DNA from: an uncultured Eggerthella sp.
Lineage (GTDB): Bacteria > Actinomycetota > Coriobacteriia > Coriobacteriales > Eggerthellaceae
Length of the DNA: 64,000 nt
Reading direction: 5' to 3'
Assembly (NCBI GenBank): GCA_900540345.1
Contig: UQFK01000001.1
Location: 269,501 to 333,500 of the forward strand
The notes under the pieces: model-generated
The model's database searches: none
Seen by the model: only the letters and a program-made list of their open reading frames with translations
Told to the model about the DNA's origin: nothing
Shown here: positions 25,033 through 35,086 of the stretch, one piece after another
Layout: every line of letters starts with the position of its first letter
Position numbering within the stretch: the first letter of the stretch is position 1
Translations under genes and position numbers: made by a program

Positions 25033-25069
25033 GTACACCCACCGAAGCTGTTTGCCCCAGTGGGTGTAC
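25033..25069. terminator. Hairpin between the MerR and BrnQ genes
   Basis: GTACACCCAC pairs with GTGGGTGTAC over a 17-base loop, and outer AATTG/CAATT arms extend it. It lies between convergent genes and is probably a bidirectional transcription stop, although the T-run is weak. From 25,119 to 25,186 a fragment reads YQALKALERIGAEIKLEARP, which looks like the tail of a lost gene. Confidence 0.45.
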
Positions 25070-25165
25070 TTCAATTGAGAGCTACTTGAACTTCTAACAT
25101 TGCGGGACAACTTGTAGACGTATCAGGCGCTGAAGGCGTTGGAGAGAATAGGTGCCGAGATCAAG

Positions 25166-26494
25166 CTAGAGGCACGACCCGTTTAACGCTCTCCGCCTGG
25201 CAAGGCCCACAACAAGCCCAACCAGAGCACCGGCAAGGGCAAAAACAAGCCAGCCAAAACCCACCGGTGCTAGAGGGAGCAGCTCGAGCGGAACGACAGT
25301 CACCACGTTGGTGACCGCCAGTTCGACCACGACCCCTCCCACGAGCGCACCAACAGCAGCCCCCTGGTAGACTTCGCGCAGCTTGATCTGCTTCCTGAAG
25401 ATCAGAAGCACCACTACGGTAATGAAAGGCGGATACACCACGCCCAGCACCGGATCAGCAAGGCGAATGATGTTATCGAGGCCCATATCGCAGATCAGCG
25501 CACCGATCACGCAATCTATTACCAAAAGCGCCCGATAGGAGATCCTGTTCTTGAACAGCCGACTGAAGAAATCAGCCGCAGAACTCACCAATGCAACAGC
25601 CGTGGTCACACACGCAAGCACCACGATCACGCTCAACAGGATCTTGCCCGCCTCCCCCAAAACGCTCTCAGCAATAGCAACGAGCAAGTCGGCCTGCGAC
25701 ATGCCTGCTCCAAGCGACACTGAGGTCGCACCAAGATACGTCAGTCCACCATAGACGACTGCGAGCATCAACACCGCCCCCATGCTCGCCCATGCGAGAA
25801 GCGCCGAACTTTTACCAGGATCGGTGTAGCTCTTCACAACAGCAGAATCCAGGATGATGATGGAAAACGCCGCAACCCCAAGGGCATCCATGGTCTGGTA
25901 GCCCGAACGAATACCTTCTTGGAATACATAGTCCGTTTGTGGTGGTTGGATCTCGCCAAGGGGGCTTGCGATCCCGGCCACGATCAACACGAGCACACCA
26001 ATCAACAGCGTTGGCGTGAAGAATTTACCAATGATATCAACAACACGCGACTTCCTACACGTGAGCAGATAAACGACCACGAAGAACAAGATCGAGAACG
26101 GGATCAAGAAGGAGTTCGCACTTTCGCCCAAATAAGGAGCAACCGACAACTCAAAGGTAGTAGCTGCCGTACGTGGCATGGCAAAGATCACGCAAAGGCA
26201 CAAAATAGCGGTAGCGGTGAGAACCGTCCCACCGATCTTTCCAAGCGCCCCTTCGAAAGCTCCCCGCGGACCACCAAGGCGACTTACCACGAAAACACCA
26301 AGGCACGACAGAACAGCGTCGACAAGCAGAAACCCAATGAATCCCCAGACCCAAAGGTCGCCGCTTAGCTGCCCTAATGTCGGTGGGAAGATCAGGTTTC
26401 CCGCACCAAAGAACATCGCAAAAAGAGAGAACCCGACCACGATCGAGTCCCTCCCGAGTGACGTTTTCCCTTTTATTCTTCCAGTTCGCCTCAT
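25166..26494 (-). CDS. brnQ: Branched-chain amino acid:cation symporter BrnQ
   Basis: A 442-residue permease with 12 predicted membrane helices that imports Leu, Ile and Val with Na+ or H+. Family signatures are the N-terminal FSLFAMFFGAGNLIFPPTLG (residues about 25-45), ALGVAAFSIIILDSAVVKSY in the middle, and VLGVVYPPFITVVVL. I prefer ATG 26494 (MRRTGRIKG), giving the usual cytosolic N-terminus; an in-frame GTG 15 bp upstream lacks a ribosome binding site. It is a single-gene unit. Confidence 0.93.
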   Translation of the reverse strand: MRRTGRIKGKTSLGRDSIVVGFSLFAMFFGAGNLIFPPTLGQLSGDLWVWGFIGFLLVDAVLSCLGVFVVSRLGGPRGAFEGALGKIGGTVLTATAILCLCVIFAMPRTAATTFELSVAPYLGESANSFLIPFSILFFVVVYLLTCRKSRVVDIIGKFFTPTLLIGVLVLIVAGIASPLGEIQPPQTDYVFQEGIRSGYQTMDALGVAAFSIIILDSAVVKSYTDPGKSSALLAWASMGAVLMLAVVYGGLTYLGATSVSLGAGMSQADLLVAIAESVLGEAGKILLSVIVVLACVTTAVALVSSAADFFSRLFKNRISYRALLVIDCVIGALICDMGLDNIIRLADPVLGVVYPPFITVVVLLIFRKQIKLREVYQGAAVGALVGGVVVELAVTNVVTVVPLELLPLAPVGFGWLVFALAGALVGLVVGLARRRALNGSCL

Positions 26495-26650
26495 GTAAAA
26501 CCCGTCCACACAAGTTATTGGATGTCCAAAGCGAACCTGATTCTAGACCAAGCGATCACCAGCTCAGACGCTGCGATCAATCGGTCGATGATTTGTGAAC
26601 ATAAGGAAACCCTCGTGAAGACTATCAAGCCCTATCAGCTATAAGCCACC

Positions 26651-27097
26651 TTACCCTGAAGCCCCATCGCCCAACGCTTTGGAGATCAATCGGATCGCGG
26701 CACGTGACACCTCGTGAAGCTCGTCTCGTTCTGCTTGAGTGAGCGAGGCGAGCTCGCTACTGATCATCTTCGAGCATTCACGCTGCTGCCTATCAAGAAA
26801 CATTCGCCCTGCATCAGTGAGCGAAACTTTGACCACTTTCCCATCACTTGTGCTCCGACGACGCTCCACCAGGCCCATCTCCACTACACCCGCAACAGCA
26901 CGACTCGCTTGCTCACGCGATACAGCCATGCGCGATGCCAAAGTGGACATCTTGAACTCAGCTTCTTCAGATAGAAGACCGAGTACCATCGTCTGTGTTT
27001 TGGTCAGCCCATTGCGATATTTAAGCAATGCTCGTTTGACCAGGCTTTGGTAGCCCAAGAATGCCTCGATCTCCACCACATGATATTGCTCGTTCAA
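26651..27097 (-). CDS. MarR-family transcriptional regulator
   Basis: A 148-residue winged-helix regulator. The DNA-binding core is FKMSTLASRMAVSREQASRAVAGVVEMGLVERRRSTSDGKVVKVSLTDAG (about 48-97), flanked by dimerisation helices. The start codon is TTG, with GGGAGGGAG upstream. It is divergent from an MFS drug exporter and the intergenic region has two matching operators, so it probably represses the exporter and itself until a ligand binds. Confidence 0.9.
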   Translation of the reverse strand: MNEQYHVVEIEAFLGYQSLVKRALLKYRNGLTKTQTMVLGLLSEEAEFKMSTLASRMAVSREQASRAVAGVVEMGLVERRRSTSDGKVVKVSLTDAGRMFLDRQQRECSKMISSELASLTQAERDELHEVSRAAIRLISKALGDGASG

Positions 27098-27169
27098 AGC
27101 AACTCCCTCCCCTTTATGCGCCGATCATTTCTTGGGAAAACCATTTTCGAGATTCTTTGATCATTATAA

Positions 27170-27217
27170 TTGATTTCTGTCAATTATATGTCTATAGTTA
27201 TAGTTGATAAAAGTCAA
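27170..27217. promoter_or_regulatory. Pair of MarR boxes between marR and the MFS-CBS gene
   Basis: TTGATTTCTGTCAA at 27170-27183 and TTGATAAAAGTCAA at 27204-27217 share the pattern TTGAT-N4-GTCAA and are 34 bp apart. They overlap the AT-rich promoter region of both divergent genes. Spacing and symmetry fit MarR dimers. Confidence 0.7.
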
Positions 27218-27288
27218 TATTGAGTCAAAAGAGCATATGGGGTCTTTCGCTTTCGCGGAAGGCCCCAGTTGTGGCTAAGGAGGAAAAC

Positions 27289-29289
27289 GTGGTATTAGGT
27301 GTAACAAGAAAAGACTTGATCATGGTAATCGTCCTCTTATCGGGCGTCCTTCTCGCAGTGTTGAACCAGACACTGCTCTCCCCTGCATTGCCTTCGATCA
27401 TGAGCGACATGGAGGTCAGCGCGACCACGGTCCAATGGCTCACATCAGGCTATTCGCTCATCGAAGCTATCATCATCCCTCTAGCTGCGTATTTGATTGG
27501 TCGTTTCTCAACACGACAACTCTTCAATTGCGCAATGGTGATCTTCTCACTCGGCAGTCTCGTGGCAGCGCTGAGCCCCAACTTCGGATTCCTTCTACTT
27601 GGTCGAATCCTACAGGGCGCTGGCACCGCGATCGCGATGCCTATGGTGTCGACGGTCATTCTTTTGGTATTCCCTCGCGAGAAGCGCGGCACAGCAATGG
27701 GCGTGATCGGTCTTGTAATCGGATTTGCGCCAGCGGTTGGCCCCTCGGTCGCTGGTTTTCTTGTCGATACGGTTGGCTGGCGTGCGCTCTTTGGCATCAT
27801 CACCGCTCTTGGCGTCGTTGTTGTACTACTCGGTATAGTGCTCTTGCATAACTATGGGGACTTCAAACGCACGACCTTCGACAAGCTCTCCGTCGTGTTG
27901 TCCTCGATCGGACTGGTATGCCTCTTGTATGGTCTTTCAACCTTCTCTTCAGGTGCGAACCTCGCGCTTTCGATCGCGCTCATCATCGTTGGTCTCATTG
28001 TTGTTGCCCTTTTCGTGAAAAGGCAATTCGGACTTGATACGCCCATGCTCAATGTGGGCATACTCCGCTCCAATCGCTACGCTATCTCGGTGATCGCTAT
28101 CATGATCATCCAGGCATCGCTCGTTGGCGCAGGCGTGATCTTGCCGCTCTATATTCAGCAGGTACGCGGTTATACAGCTCTGGCTTCTGGTCTTGTCATC
28201 CTTCCTGGTGCCGTGCTTGGTGCTGTGATGGGCATGATCGGTGGTCGTCTCTTCGACCGCTATGGTGTGCGCCGCGTTGTTATCCCTGGTGTTCTTATCA
28301 TTCTTGTTGGCGGAATCGGCTTCTCGCTGCTCGGTCTCAATACCGACATTCTATTGATCGCACTCGCTAACACACTGCTCATGATGGGTATGCAATTCAT
28401 CACCACCCCGACCAACACCTGGGGCATCAATTCGCTTCCAAACGACGTGCTCCAACATGCTCAAAGCCTTTCGAACACGCTCAACCAAGTTGCAGCATCG
28501 GTCGGTACAGCACTGCTCGTTTCGGTCTCAGCGCTCGCTTCTGGAATGACTCCTGTAGAAGACATGATCGAGAAGACCTTCTTCGGATACCATGTGTCGT
28601 TCTGCTGCATTTTCGCGTTCATGATCGCTATTGCGCTTATCGCATTCATCCTCGTGCGCGACAAAAAGACCGAAGCTGGCCAGGCGCGCGTCGGTGCGAT
28701 CGAGACCGGCAAAGAAGAACCAGATTATTCGGCAATGTTCTCGGGTACGACCGTGGATTCCACCCACGAAGCAACGCTTGCAGGTGAACAAGCGCACTAT
28801 AGCGCCATGACTGCTGCAGATGCTATGAATCGCCAGCCAGTCGTTGCTCTCGACACAGCAAACATGGCAGAAGTCATCGAGATCATGGCAAACAACGATA
28901 CGAGCGGTGTGCCGATCGTCGATGCCCAAGGAGATCTTGTCGGATTTGTCTCGGATGGCGATGTTGCCGCATATCTAGGCAAGAGCGAACTTTCGGTCTT
29001 TGACCCCTCGATGAACCTGTACCGTTTCGCTGACGATAGCACGGTTGGAACTCGCGTGAACGATCTGCTCAATCTCAACGTAATGGCGATCGCTACCAGA
29101 CACGTCGTCTCCGTACAAGCAGATACTCCATTCGACGAAGCTTGCCACATCCTGGCAGAGAAGCGCATCAAAAAAGTGCCTGTTGTCGAAGGAAACAAGG
29201 TTGTTGGCGCACTCAGCAGACGCAATATCATGCATTCTCTTGCACGTTTTATTGAGTCGCTGCCCGCAGCATCACCTGCGAACAACTGA
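27289..29289 (+). CDS. MFS multidrug exporter (DHA2 type) fused to two CBS domains
   Basis: A 666-residue protein. Residues about 1-450 form a 14-TM EmrB/QacA-type drug:H+ antiporter, with LNQTLLSPALPSIMSDM near 28, the motif A-like AYLIGRFSTRQLFN, and motif C-like VIGFAPAVGPSVAGFLVD. Residues about 520-660 are two CBS motifs (MNRQPVVALDTANMAEVIEI and MAIATRHVVSVQADTPFDEA) forming a Bateman module that usually binds adenine nucleotides. Fusion of CBS domains to an MFS exporter is uncommon and suggests gating by energy charge. GTG 27289 has AAGGAGG 5 bp upstream, so I reject the in-frame TTG at 27220. MarR boxes lie in the promoter. Confidence 0.88.
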   Translation: MVLGVTRKDLIMVIVLLSGVLLAVLNQTLLSPALPSIMSDMEVSATTVQWLTSGYSLIEAIIIPLAAYLIGRFSTRQLFNCAMVIFSLGSLVAALSPNFGFLLLGRILQGAGTAIAMPMVSTVILLVFPREKRGTAMGVIGLVIGFAPAVGPSVAGFLVDTVGWRALFGIITALGVVVVLLGIVLLHNYGDFKRTTFDKLSVVLSSIGLVCLLYGLSTFSSGANLALSIALIIVGLIVVALFVKRQFGLDTPMLNVGILRSNRYAISVIAIMIIQASLVGAGVILPLYIQQVRGYTALASGLVILPGAVLGAVMGMIGGRLFDRYGVRRVVIPGVLIILVGGIGFSLLGLNTDILLIALANTLLMMGMQFITTPTNTWGINSLPNDVLQHAQSLSNTLNQVAASVGTALLVSVSALASGMTPVEDMIEKTFFGYHVSFCCIFAFMIAIALIAFILVRDKKTEAGQARVGAIETGKEEPDYSAMFSGTTVDSTHEATLAGEQAHYSAMTAADAMNRQPVVALDTANMAEVIEIMANNDTSGVPIVDAQGDLVGFVSDGDVAAYLGKSELSVFDPSMNLYRFADDSTVGTRVNDLLNLNVMAIATRHVVSVQADTPFDEACHILAEKRIKKVPVVEGNKVVGALSRRNIMHSLARFIESLPAASPANN

Positions 29290-29312
29290 TCATCGAAGAG
29301 CGTAGATTTACC

Positions 29313-29350
29313 TGGTGGGATCCCTACTCAACAGCGAGAGGATCCCACCA
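29313..29350. terminator. Bidirectional terminator between convergent genes
   Basis: TGGTGGGATCC (29313-29323) is the exact complement of GGATCCCACCA (29340-29350). It lies midway between the stop codons of the MFS gene and the ABC transporter operon. Confidence 0.75.
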
Positions 29351-29357
29351 AGCTCCA

Positions 29358-31091
29358 TTACATCTTCCAATTTGCAGCTTGTCCTTGAAGACGCGCCATC
29401 CTTGCAAAGCTACCCTCTGCTTCAAGAAGCTCTTCAGGGCTTCCCTCCTCGGCAACGCGACCCTCTGAGAGCACGACTACATGATCGGCTCCCATGACGG
29501 TACGCATTCTGTGCGCGATCACCAACACGGTCTTTCCTACGAGCAGACGCGACAGCGCTTCTTGAACCTGTGATTCATTCTCTACATCAAGCGATGCAGT
29601 TGCCTCGTCAAGGAGAACGATCGGTGCATCCTTCAAGATAGCACGAGCGATCGAGATACGTTGGCGCTCCCCACCTGAGAGCAGTGCGCCATTCTCGCCG
29701 ATCACAGTCGCATAACCCTCGGGCATCTTCGAGATGAATTCGTCGCAATTCGCAGCACGCGCAGCAGCTAGAACCTCTTCATCAGTTGCCTCGCGCCTGC
29801 CTATACGAATATTCTCCATCACGGTACCATTGAATAGTACGACCTCTTGAAACACCTCAGTGTAGTCTGTGAGCAGGGTTTCAGGATCGACCGTCGACAC
29901 ATCCACGCCACCGACAGAGACTGTACCAGCATCAGCATCCCAAAAACGCGCTGCGAGCTTTACAGCCGTTGACTTGCCAGAACCAGATGGGCCAACGAGC
30001 GCAGTAACCTCGCCTTCTTTGGCGGTAAAACTCATATCTTTAAGCACGGGCTCGCCATCATCATAGGAAAACGAAACAGCGTCGAAGACGATATCGTGCC
30101 CCTCAGGCGTAAAAGACATCGCTCCTGTTTGCGCAGGCTCGTCTTCAATAGCCTTCATGCGATTAAGAGATTGCTTCATATCGATGAGCTCAGCGGTAGA
30201 TTGCAAGATCAAACTGATCGGATCGTACATACGGGTGATCACGAGCATGAAGCAAAAGAAAACAAGAAGTCCGCACTGACCACTTGCAACAAGCGAGGTT
30301 CCGACAAGAATCGTCGTTACCACACCAAGACGCAGAAGCGTCTGCGTAAAACTCACCGCTGTTCCCGTAGTCAGTTCTGATCGAAGTTTCGCTCGCTCGA
30401 AGGCATCCACATCTCCATCTAACCTTGCTAGGAAATCTTCGGTTCGGTTTAGTGCGCGGACTTCACGATTCGACTCAAGATATTCCTGGATATCATCAGC
30501 GAGTTTGAGACCGGATGCGTTCTTAGCTTTTGTTGCTTTGGTCTGAGCACGCGCTGTACACAAGAGAATGATGATCGCAACAGGAAGTGGCCACAGCGAA
30601 GCGACCGCTAATCGCCAATCGAATACAAGAAGCATTGCGGCCATGATCAGTGTCGAGATCCCTGTACCAAGCATCTGAGGCATCGTATGACTGAAAAGGC
30701 GCTCCTGATCGGCTGCATCTTTCATGATGACCGTGGTCAGATCTGCAAGATCACGCTTGCCAAAGAATGACAGAGGCAGTACGCGCAAGCGCTCGGCTAG
30801 TCCGATGCGTTTTCGGGCACTTTCCTGATAAACAACGCTATAGGTTGCATAGTATTCCCAATACTGCGTAGCGAACACTACCGCCAAAACAACAACGATG
30901 ATCCCTAAGTAGGCCAAAAGCTCAGGTAAAGGCGCAGAAGGATTTTCAAGATGCGCAAGGAAATCCCCGGTCACAAAATAGAACACGCCAATCGGAAACA
31001 TCAAAACAAGATTTGCGAGTGCGCAGACAAGCGCACCGCGCCGCAAGGATCGTGCGCCTTCATCGGTAAGAGCTAAAACGTCACGCAACAT
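29358..31091 (-). CDS. ABC transporter permease-ATPase, YbtQ/IrtB-like half
   Basis: A 577-residue half transporter with six membrane helices (about 20-300) and an ATPase with Walker A VGPSGSGKST, signature LSGGERQRIS and Walker B IVLLDEATASLD. It pairs with the preceding gene, whose 3' end it overlaps by 11 bp (31081-31091); AAGGAGGTG precedes ATG 31091. Such heterodimers of exporter fold act as importers of siderophores in the YbtPQ and IrtAB systems. The neighbouring ECF genes and DtxR-like boxes support metal-chelate uptake here, but substrate is inferred. Confidence 0.85.
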   Translation of the reverse strand: MLRDVLALTDEGARSLRRGALVCALANLVLMFPIGVFYFVTGDFLAHLENPSAPLPELLAYLGIIVVVLAVVFATQYWEYYATYSVVYQESARKRIGLAERLRVLPLSFFGKRDLADLTTVIMKDAADQERLFSHTMPQMLGTGISTLIMAAMLLVFDWRLAVASLWPLPVAIIILLCTARAQTKATKAKNASGLKLADDIQEYLESNREVRALNRTEDFLARLDGDVDAFERAKLRSELTTGTAVSFTQTLLRLGVVTTILVGTSLVASGQCGLLVFFCFMLVITRMYDPISLILQSTAELIDMKQSLNRMKAIEDEPAQTGAMSFTPEGHDIVFDAVSFSYDDGEPVLKDMSFTAKEGEVTALVGPSGSGKSTAVKLAARFWDADAGTVSVGGVDVSTVDPETLLTDYTEVFQEVVLFNGTVMENIRIGRREATDEEVLAAARAANCDEFISKMPEGYATVIGENGALLSGGERQRISIARAILKDAPIVLLDEATASLDVENESQVQEALSRLLVGKTVLVIAHRMRTVMGADHVVVLSEGRVAEEGSPEELLEAEGSFARMARLQGQAANWKM

Positions 31092-32907
31092 CGACGCCAC
31101 CTCCTTGAATCTTCCACTGCACCGCGCGCTGATAATTGCTCCACATCCGAGCATAGAGCCCGTCTTGAGCGAGCAGATCATCATGCGTTCCTTGCTCGAC
31201 GATACGACCTTCGTCAACGACGGCAATAAAATCAGCGTCAACGACTGTCGAAAGCCGATGTGCGATCATGAGCACGGTCTTTCCGTGCGCAAGATTGCCA
31301 AGCGCCTTTTGAATGAGTGCTTCGTTCTCTGGATCAGCAAAAGCAGTTGCCTCGTCGAGCACGACCACAGGGGCATCTTTTAGGATTGCACGCGCAAGGG
31401 CTATGCGTTGGCATTCTCCGCCCGAAAGATATACCCCTTGCGAGCCGACCTCGGTCGCAAGGCCGTTAGGAAACTTCGCTAAGATATCGTCACACTGCGC
31501 CGCATGTGCTGCTGCAAGCACTTCTTCATCCGTTGCATCTGGTCGACCCATGCGAATGTTTTGTGCCAGGCTCGTTTTGAAGAGACGATCGTTCTGAAAT
31601 ACGAATGCGACCGTATCCATGAGCTTTTCACTGGGGATCTTGGCAACATTTGCTCCGCCGACTTCTACAATGCCTATTTGTGGATCCCAAAAACGCGGGA
31701 TCAGGCTTGCGATCGTGGTCTTACCGCCTCCTGATGGACCAACAAGCGCCACGGTCGATCCTGCAGGTATCTCAAGTGTCACCTCTTGCACAGCAGGCTT
31801 GTTTGTCTGTGGATACGAAAATGTCACATCACGCAAGCTTACTGAGGCATCCGCTGGATAACTCGCAGCCGATGCAGAGACCTCGTCGATCGGCTCTACA
31901 GCCAAGATCTCATCCACACGACGAAGAGAATCTTCAGCCATCATCACTGCTTCGGAAGAATACATGATCTTACTCATCACTGTGGTAGTGAACGCCGAGA
32001 AGATCACATAAAAAAGGAAGTCAGTAAGAAAACGCGCGAAATCCCCCGTATTTATTGCGAGAAGGATAGCGGCTGGCACGAGCACCGCGAAAGTAGAATT
32101 GATGGCCACCAATTGCACGACCTGCGGCATACGACAGAAATTCACGTAGTTCGTGGCCATATCTCGATAGTCGATTATTGCTGCATGGAATGCACGAAAT
32201 GAATGGACCGTCTGCTGAAACACCTTCACGACAGGTATACCACGCACATATTCAGTTGCTGCAGTGGACATACGATTGAGCGCTTCTTGATATCGCTGCA
32301 TGAAATGGCGTCCACCACCCTCGACATCGCGCCCCATCATCCACCACATAGCGAACAAAGATACGGCGACCGGGATCAAGCAAACAAGGCCCATCACCCA
32401 ATCAAAGAGGAACATCGATATCAAAAAAGCAATGGGCGCCGTCATCGAAGCGATGAAATCTGGCATCTTATGCGCGATAACGTCTTCGGTTTGCCCGGCG
32501 CAACCATCTATGATACGGCGCAAGCGCCCGGAGGCATGAGCATCAAAATAACCCAAGGGCACCCTTGCGATATGCGCGAGACATGCTTTTCTCATATTGG
32601 CTGCAACACGGAATGCAGCAGTATGTGTGAGCATTAGACCTGCGAAATAGCATACAGCACCCACCACCGCCGTGATGAAAGCCGCCCATGCCCACACCGT
32701 TGCATCTGAAGCAAGCTCGAAATGAGGAGCGACTGCAACAAAATCACGAAGAACAAACCAGACGAGCACGAGCGGAACGATCGTGAGCACGCCATTGAGC
32801 GCCGCAAGCGCTGAGCCGATATAAGCAAGATATCTCCTTGAACCCGCAAAAGCCAAAAGCCCAAGGATGGGGTTCTTCGAGCGTGCGCTCTGCTTAGAAT
32901 CCGTCAT
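31081..32907 (-). CDS. ABC transporter permease-ATPase, YbtP/IrtA-like half
   Basis: A 608-residue partner of the following gene. Six membrane helices occupy about 25-315. The ATPase has VGPSGGGKTT, signature LSGGECQRIALARA and VVVLDEATAFADPENE. The A-F-A-D in place of A-S-x-D after Walker B, and Cys rather than Gln/Arg in the signature, suggest the two sites of the heterodimer are not equivalent. It starts 9 bp after the S-component gene, in the same operon. Confidence 0.85.
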   Translation of the reverse strand: MTDSKQSARSKNPILGLLAFAGSRRYLAYIGSALAALNGVLTIVPLVLVWFVLRDFVAVAPHFELASDATVWAWAAFITAVVGAVCYFAGLMLTHTAAFRVAANMRKACLAHIARVPLGYFDAHASGRLRRIIDGCAGQTEDVIAHKMPDFIASMTAPIAFLISMFLFDWVMGLVCLIPVAVSLFAMWWMMGRDVEGGGRHFMQRYQEALNRMSTAATEYVRGIPVVKVFQQTVHSFRAFHAAIIDYRDMATNYVNFCRMPQVVQLVAINSTFAVLVPAAILLAINTGDFARFLTDFLFYVIFSAFTTTVMSKIMYSSEAVMMAEDSLRRVDEILAVEPIDEVSASAASYPADASVSLRDVTFSYPQTNKPAVQEVTLEIPAGSTVALVGPSGGGKTTIASLIPRFWDPQIGIVEVGGANVAKIPSEKLMDTVAFVFQNDRLFKTSLAQNIRMGRPDATDEEVLAAAHAAQCDDILAKFPNGLATEVGSQGVYLSGGECQRIALARAILKDAPVVVLDEATAFADPENEALIQKALGNLAHGKTVLMIAHRLSTVVDADFIAVVDEGRIVEQGTHDDLLAQDGLYARMWSNYQRAVQWKIQGGGVDVA

Positions 32908-32916
32908 CTTCTTCCC

Positions 32917-33546
32917 TTACGCTGCGATCTTAGCAAAGTGCTTCTTGAAGATCTTAAGACCAAGCCAGCTGCCAAAGAGCGCGCAGAGAACCGTAACGCA
33001 TCCACAAATCGGGAATGCGGGACTATAGACCCAAGCGATCAGACCCTGACCATATTCAGCGCTCATTCCCATATCAATGATCATCTGCACATATGCGTCA
33101 CCCGCGAACAAGATGAGCGAGAGCTGTCCAAACCACCAACAAAGGACAAGGATCGCAAATCCGACGGGGATGGTCCATTGAGCACGCTTTCCTGCAATCA
33201 TGATAAGCTCGCAAAGAATCGCACCAATAAGCATTCCAACAGGTCCCGTCCATGCCATACCCATGACAAAACCAAGGATCGCCATGACCGCACCTGCGAT
33301 CAAAGCGCTACCACGTTTGGGAACCTTAGCCATGATGTAGGTCCAGACGATACCTGCAGGAATCGAGCCGATCGCATGCGTCCACCAGGCCATATCTGTG
33401 CTAAAGCTACACACCATCGCTACAATCATCATCACCAAGAACGTGAGAAGACCGAATACCGCCAACAGCACGATATCTTTCGCTGTTAGCTTGGATGCAG
33501 CCGTAGCTGAGCCTTGTGTATTATTTGCGGTTGCTTCATTTACCAT
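32917..33546 (-). CDS. ECF transporter S component, MptD/Trep_Strep family
   Basis: A 209-residue membrane protein with about six helices. The pattern TAKDIVLLAVFGLLTFLVMMIVAM at the start, GSIPAGIVWTYIMAKVPKRG and MAWTGPVGMLIGAILCELIM match the MptD-type substrate-binding subunits of energy-coupling factor transporters. ATG 33546 is preferred, with AAAGGA 8 bp upstream. It would bind substrate in the membrane and work with the EcfT and double ATPase encoded upstream. In streptococcal equibactin-type loci the same set of ECF and YbtPQ-like genes serves a siderophore. Confidence 0.75.
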   Translation of the reverse strand: MVNEATANNTQGSATAASKLTAKDIVLLAVFGLLTFLVMMIVAMVCSFSTDMAWWTHAIGSIPAGIVWTYIMAKVPKRGSALIAGAVMAILGFVMGMAWTGPVGMLIGAILCELIMIAGKRAQWTIPVGFAILVLCWWFGQLSLILFAGDAYVQMIIDMGMSAEYGQGLIAWVYSPAFPICGCVTVLCALFGSWLGLKIFKKHFAKIAA

Positions 33547-33607
33547 GATCATTTTCCTTTCTACGATAAATGGCTCTATGAAATCTCTTCTTGAAGCAGA
33601 GAAGTGT

Positions 33608-35086
33608 CTAAAATCCAAATCGCTCTCTCACACGTAGAGCATGACGGCGATCAAACGGGTAATGCGCAGTGATACGTCCTGATGAAACTTCTGCGATCTC
33701 ATCGCAAGCCGCACAGAGGAATTCATAGTCGTGCGTAACAAGGATCACGAGCGTACCTTCATCTGCTAGTCTTCTGAGCGTTTGAGCAACACGTTGCATA
33801 TTCGCATTGTCAAGCCCACTTGTCGGCTCATCCAAAATAAGGATGCTCGCACCACGCGCAACCCCTGCAGCGATAGCCAACCTTTGCCGCTCTCCTCCTG
33901 AGAGCGACAGCGGATGACGATCGGCGTGCGCAGTAAGCTCAAAGGAATCCAAAAGCACACACGCGCGTTGGGAATCAACATGAAGCTCGTCACGAGCGCT
34001 GTCTGCAAAGAGCTGATAGCCCGGCTCTTGCATGACAAGATGCATCGTTTTCGGACGATCGCGAAAACGAACAGAATCCCGCTCCACCGAGATGACACCG
34101 GCATGTTCTTTGGTTAACCCTGCAAGCGTCCGTAAAAGCGTCGTTTTGCCCGCGCCATTTTCCCCGATCACCCCAAGGATCCGTCCACGGTGCGCCTTGA
34201 AGCTCAGCTGCTGGAGAACATCGATTGAGCGCTTGTAGGAAACAGAGATCTTATCGACATGCAAAAGCGGATCGCCCTTCAAAGGGCCCTTCGATCCTTC
34301 TTCAGCTTGAGGTATTGCTTCCTCCATCTCTGAAACGCTCCAAGCACGCATACCCTTTTGCGCCCGATCGTCCTGCGGAAGAGCTGCGTATTCTTGCGCG
34401 CTCCAATCTTCGACTATCTGCCCATCGCGCATCATCACGACTCGATCGGCCACGTCAGAGAGCCACCAGAGACGGTGCTCGGATACGATGATCGTCTTGC
34501 CTTCAGCTTTTAGCGTTTGAACAACGCGCGCCAAACGTTTCATCGACTCCACGTCAAGAGATGCAGTAGGCTCGTCAAGAACGAAAATATCAGGATGCAT
34601 AGCAAGTGCAGAGGCAAGAATAACGGCTTGCTTCTGACCACCAGAAAGTTCTTCGATGCCACACCCGAGCAGGTCAGCTATTTCAAGCGTCCGAGCAGTA
34701 TCCTCAACACGCTGAACGATTTCATGATGTTCTAGACCCAGATTCTCACAACCAAAAGCTATCTCAGATGCAACATCGAGGTTCACAAACTGACTGCGCG
34801 GATTTTGGAACACTGAACCAACGCGCATACCGAGCTCATCTGGACCCCAGTCAGCAACATGGGAACCCTGCACGAGCACCTCTCCAGACACATCACCGTT
34901 GTAGACATGAGGAACAAGCCCATTAATCATCCGCGTAAGCGTGGTCTTGCCACATCCAGAGGGTCCGGTAACAACCACACACTGACCTTGGGGTACCGCG
35001 AGATCGACGCTAATAAGCGTTGGTTCTTTGGCACCAGGATAGGTGTAAGACACACCTCGAAGTTCTACTGCATTATCGCTCGACAT
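33608..35086 (-). CDS. ECF transporter double ATPase (EcfA-EcfA' fusion)
   Basis: A 492-residue protein with two ABC ATPase domains in tandem. The first has GPSGCGKTTLTR near 40, ELSGGQKQAV and FVLDEPTASLD; the second has GENGAGKTTLLR near 310, LSLSGGERQRLAIA and LILDEPTSGLD. A single polypeptide thus replaces the usual EcfA1/A2 pair, as in YkoD-type systems. The ATG overlaps the EcfT stop codon as TGATG. It powers the S component two genes downstream. Confidence 0.9.
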   Translation of the reverse strand: MSSDNAVELRGVSYTYPGAKEPTLISVDLAVPQGQCVVVTGPSGCGKTTLTRMINGLVPHVYNGDVSGEVLVQGSHVADWGPDELGMRVGSVFQNPRSQFVNLDVASEIAFGCENLGLEHHEIVQRVEDTARTLEIADLLGCGIEELSGGQKQAVILASALAMHPDIFVLDEPTASLDVESMKRLARVVQTLKAEGKTIIVSEHRLWWLSDVADRVVMMRDGQIVEDWSAQEYAALPQDDRAQKGMRAWSVSEMEEAIPQAEEGSKGPLKGDPLLHVDKISVSYKRSIDVLQQLSFKAHRGRILGVIGENGAGKTTLLRTLAGLTKEHAGVISVERDSVRFRDRPKTMHLVMQEPGYQLFADSARDELHVDSQRACVLLDSFELTAHADRHPLSLSGGERQRLAIAAGVARGASILILDEPTSGLDNANMQRVAQTLRRLADEGTLVILVTHDYEFLCAACDEIAEVSSGRITAHYPFDRRHALRVRERFGF

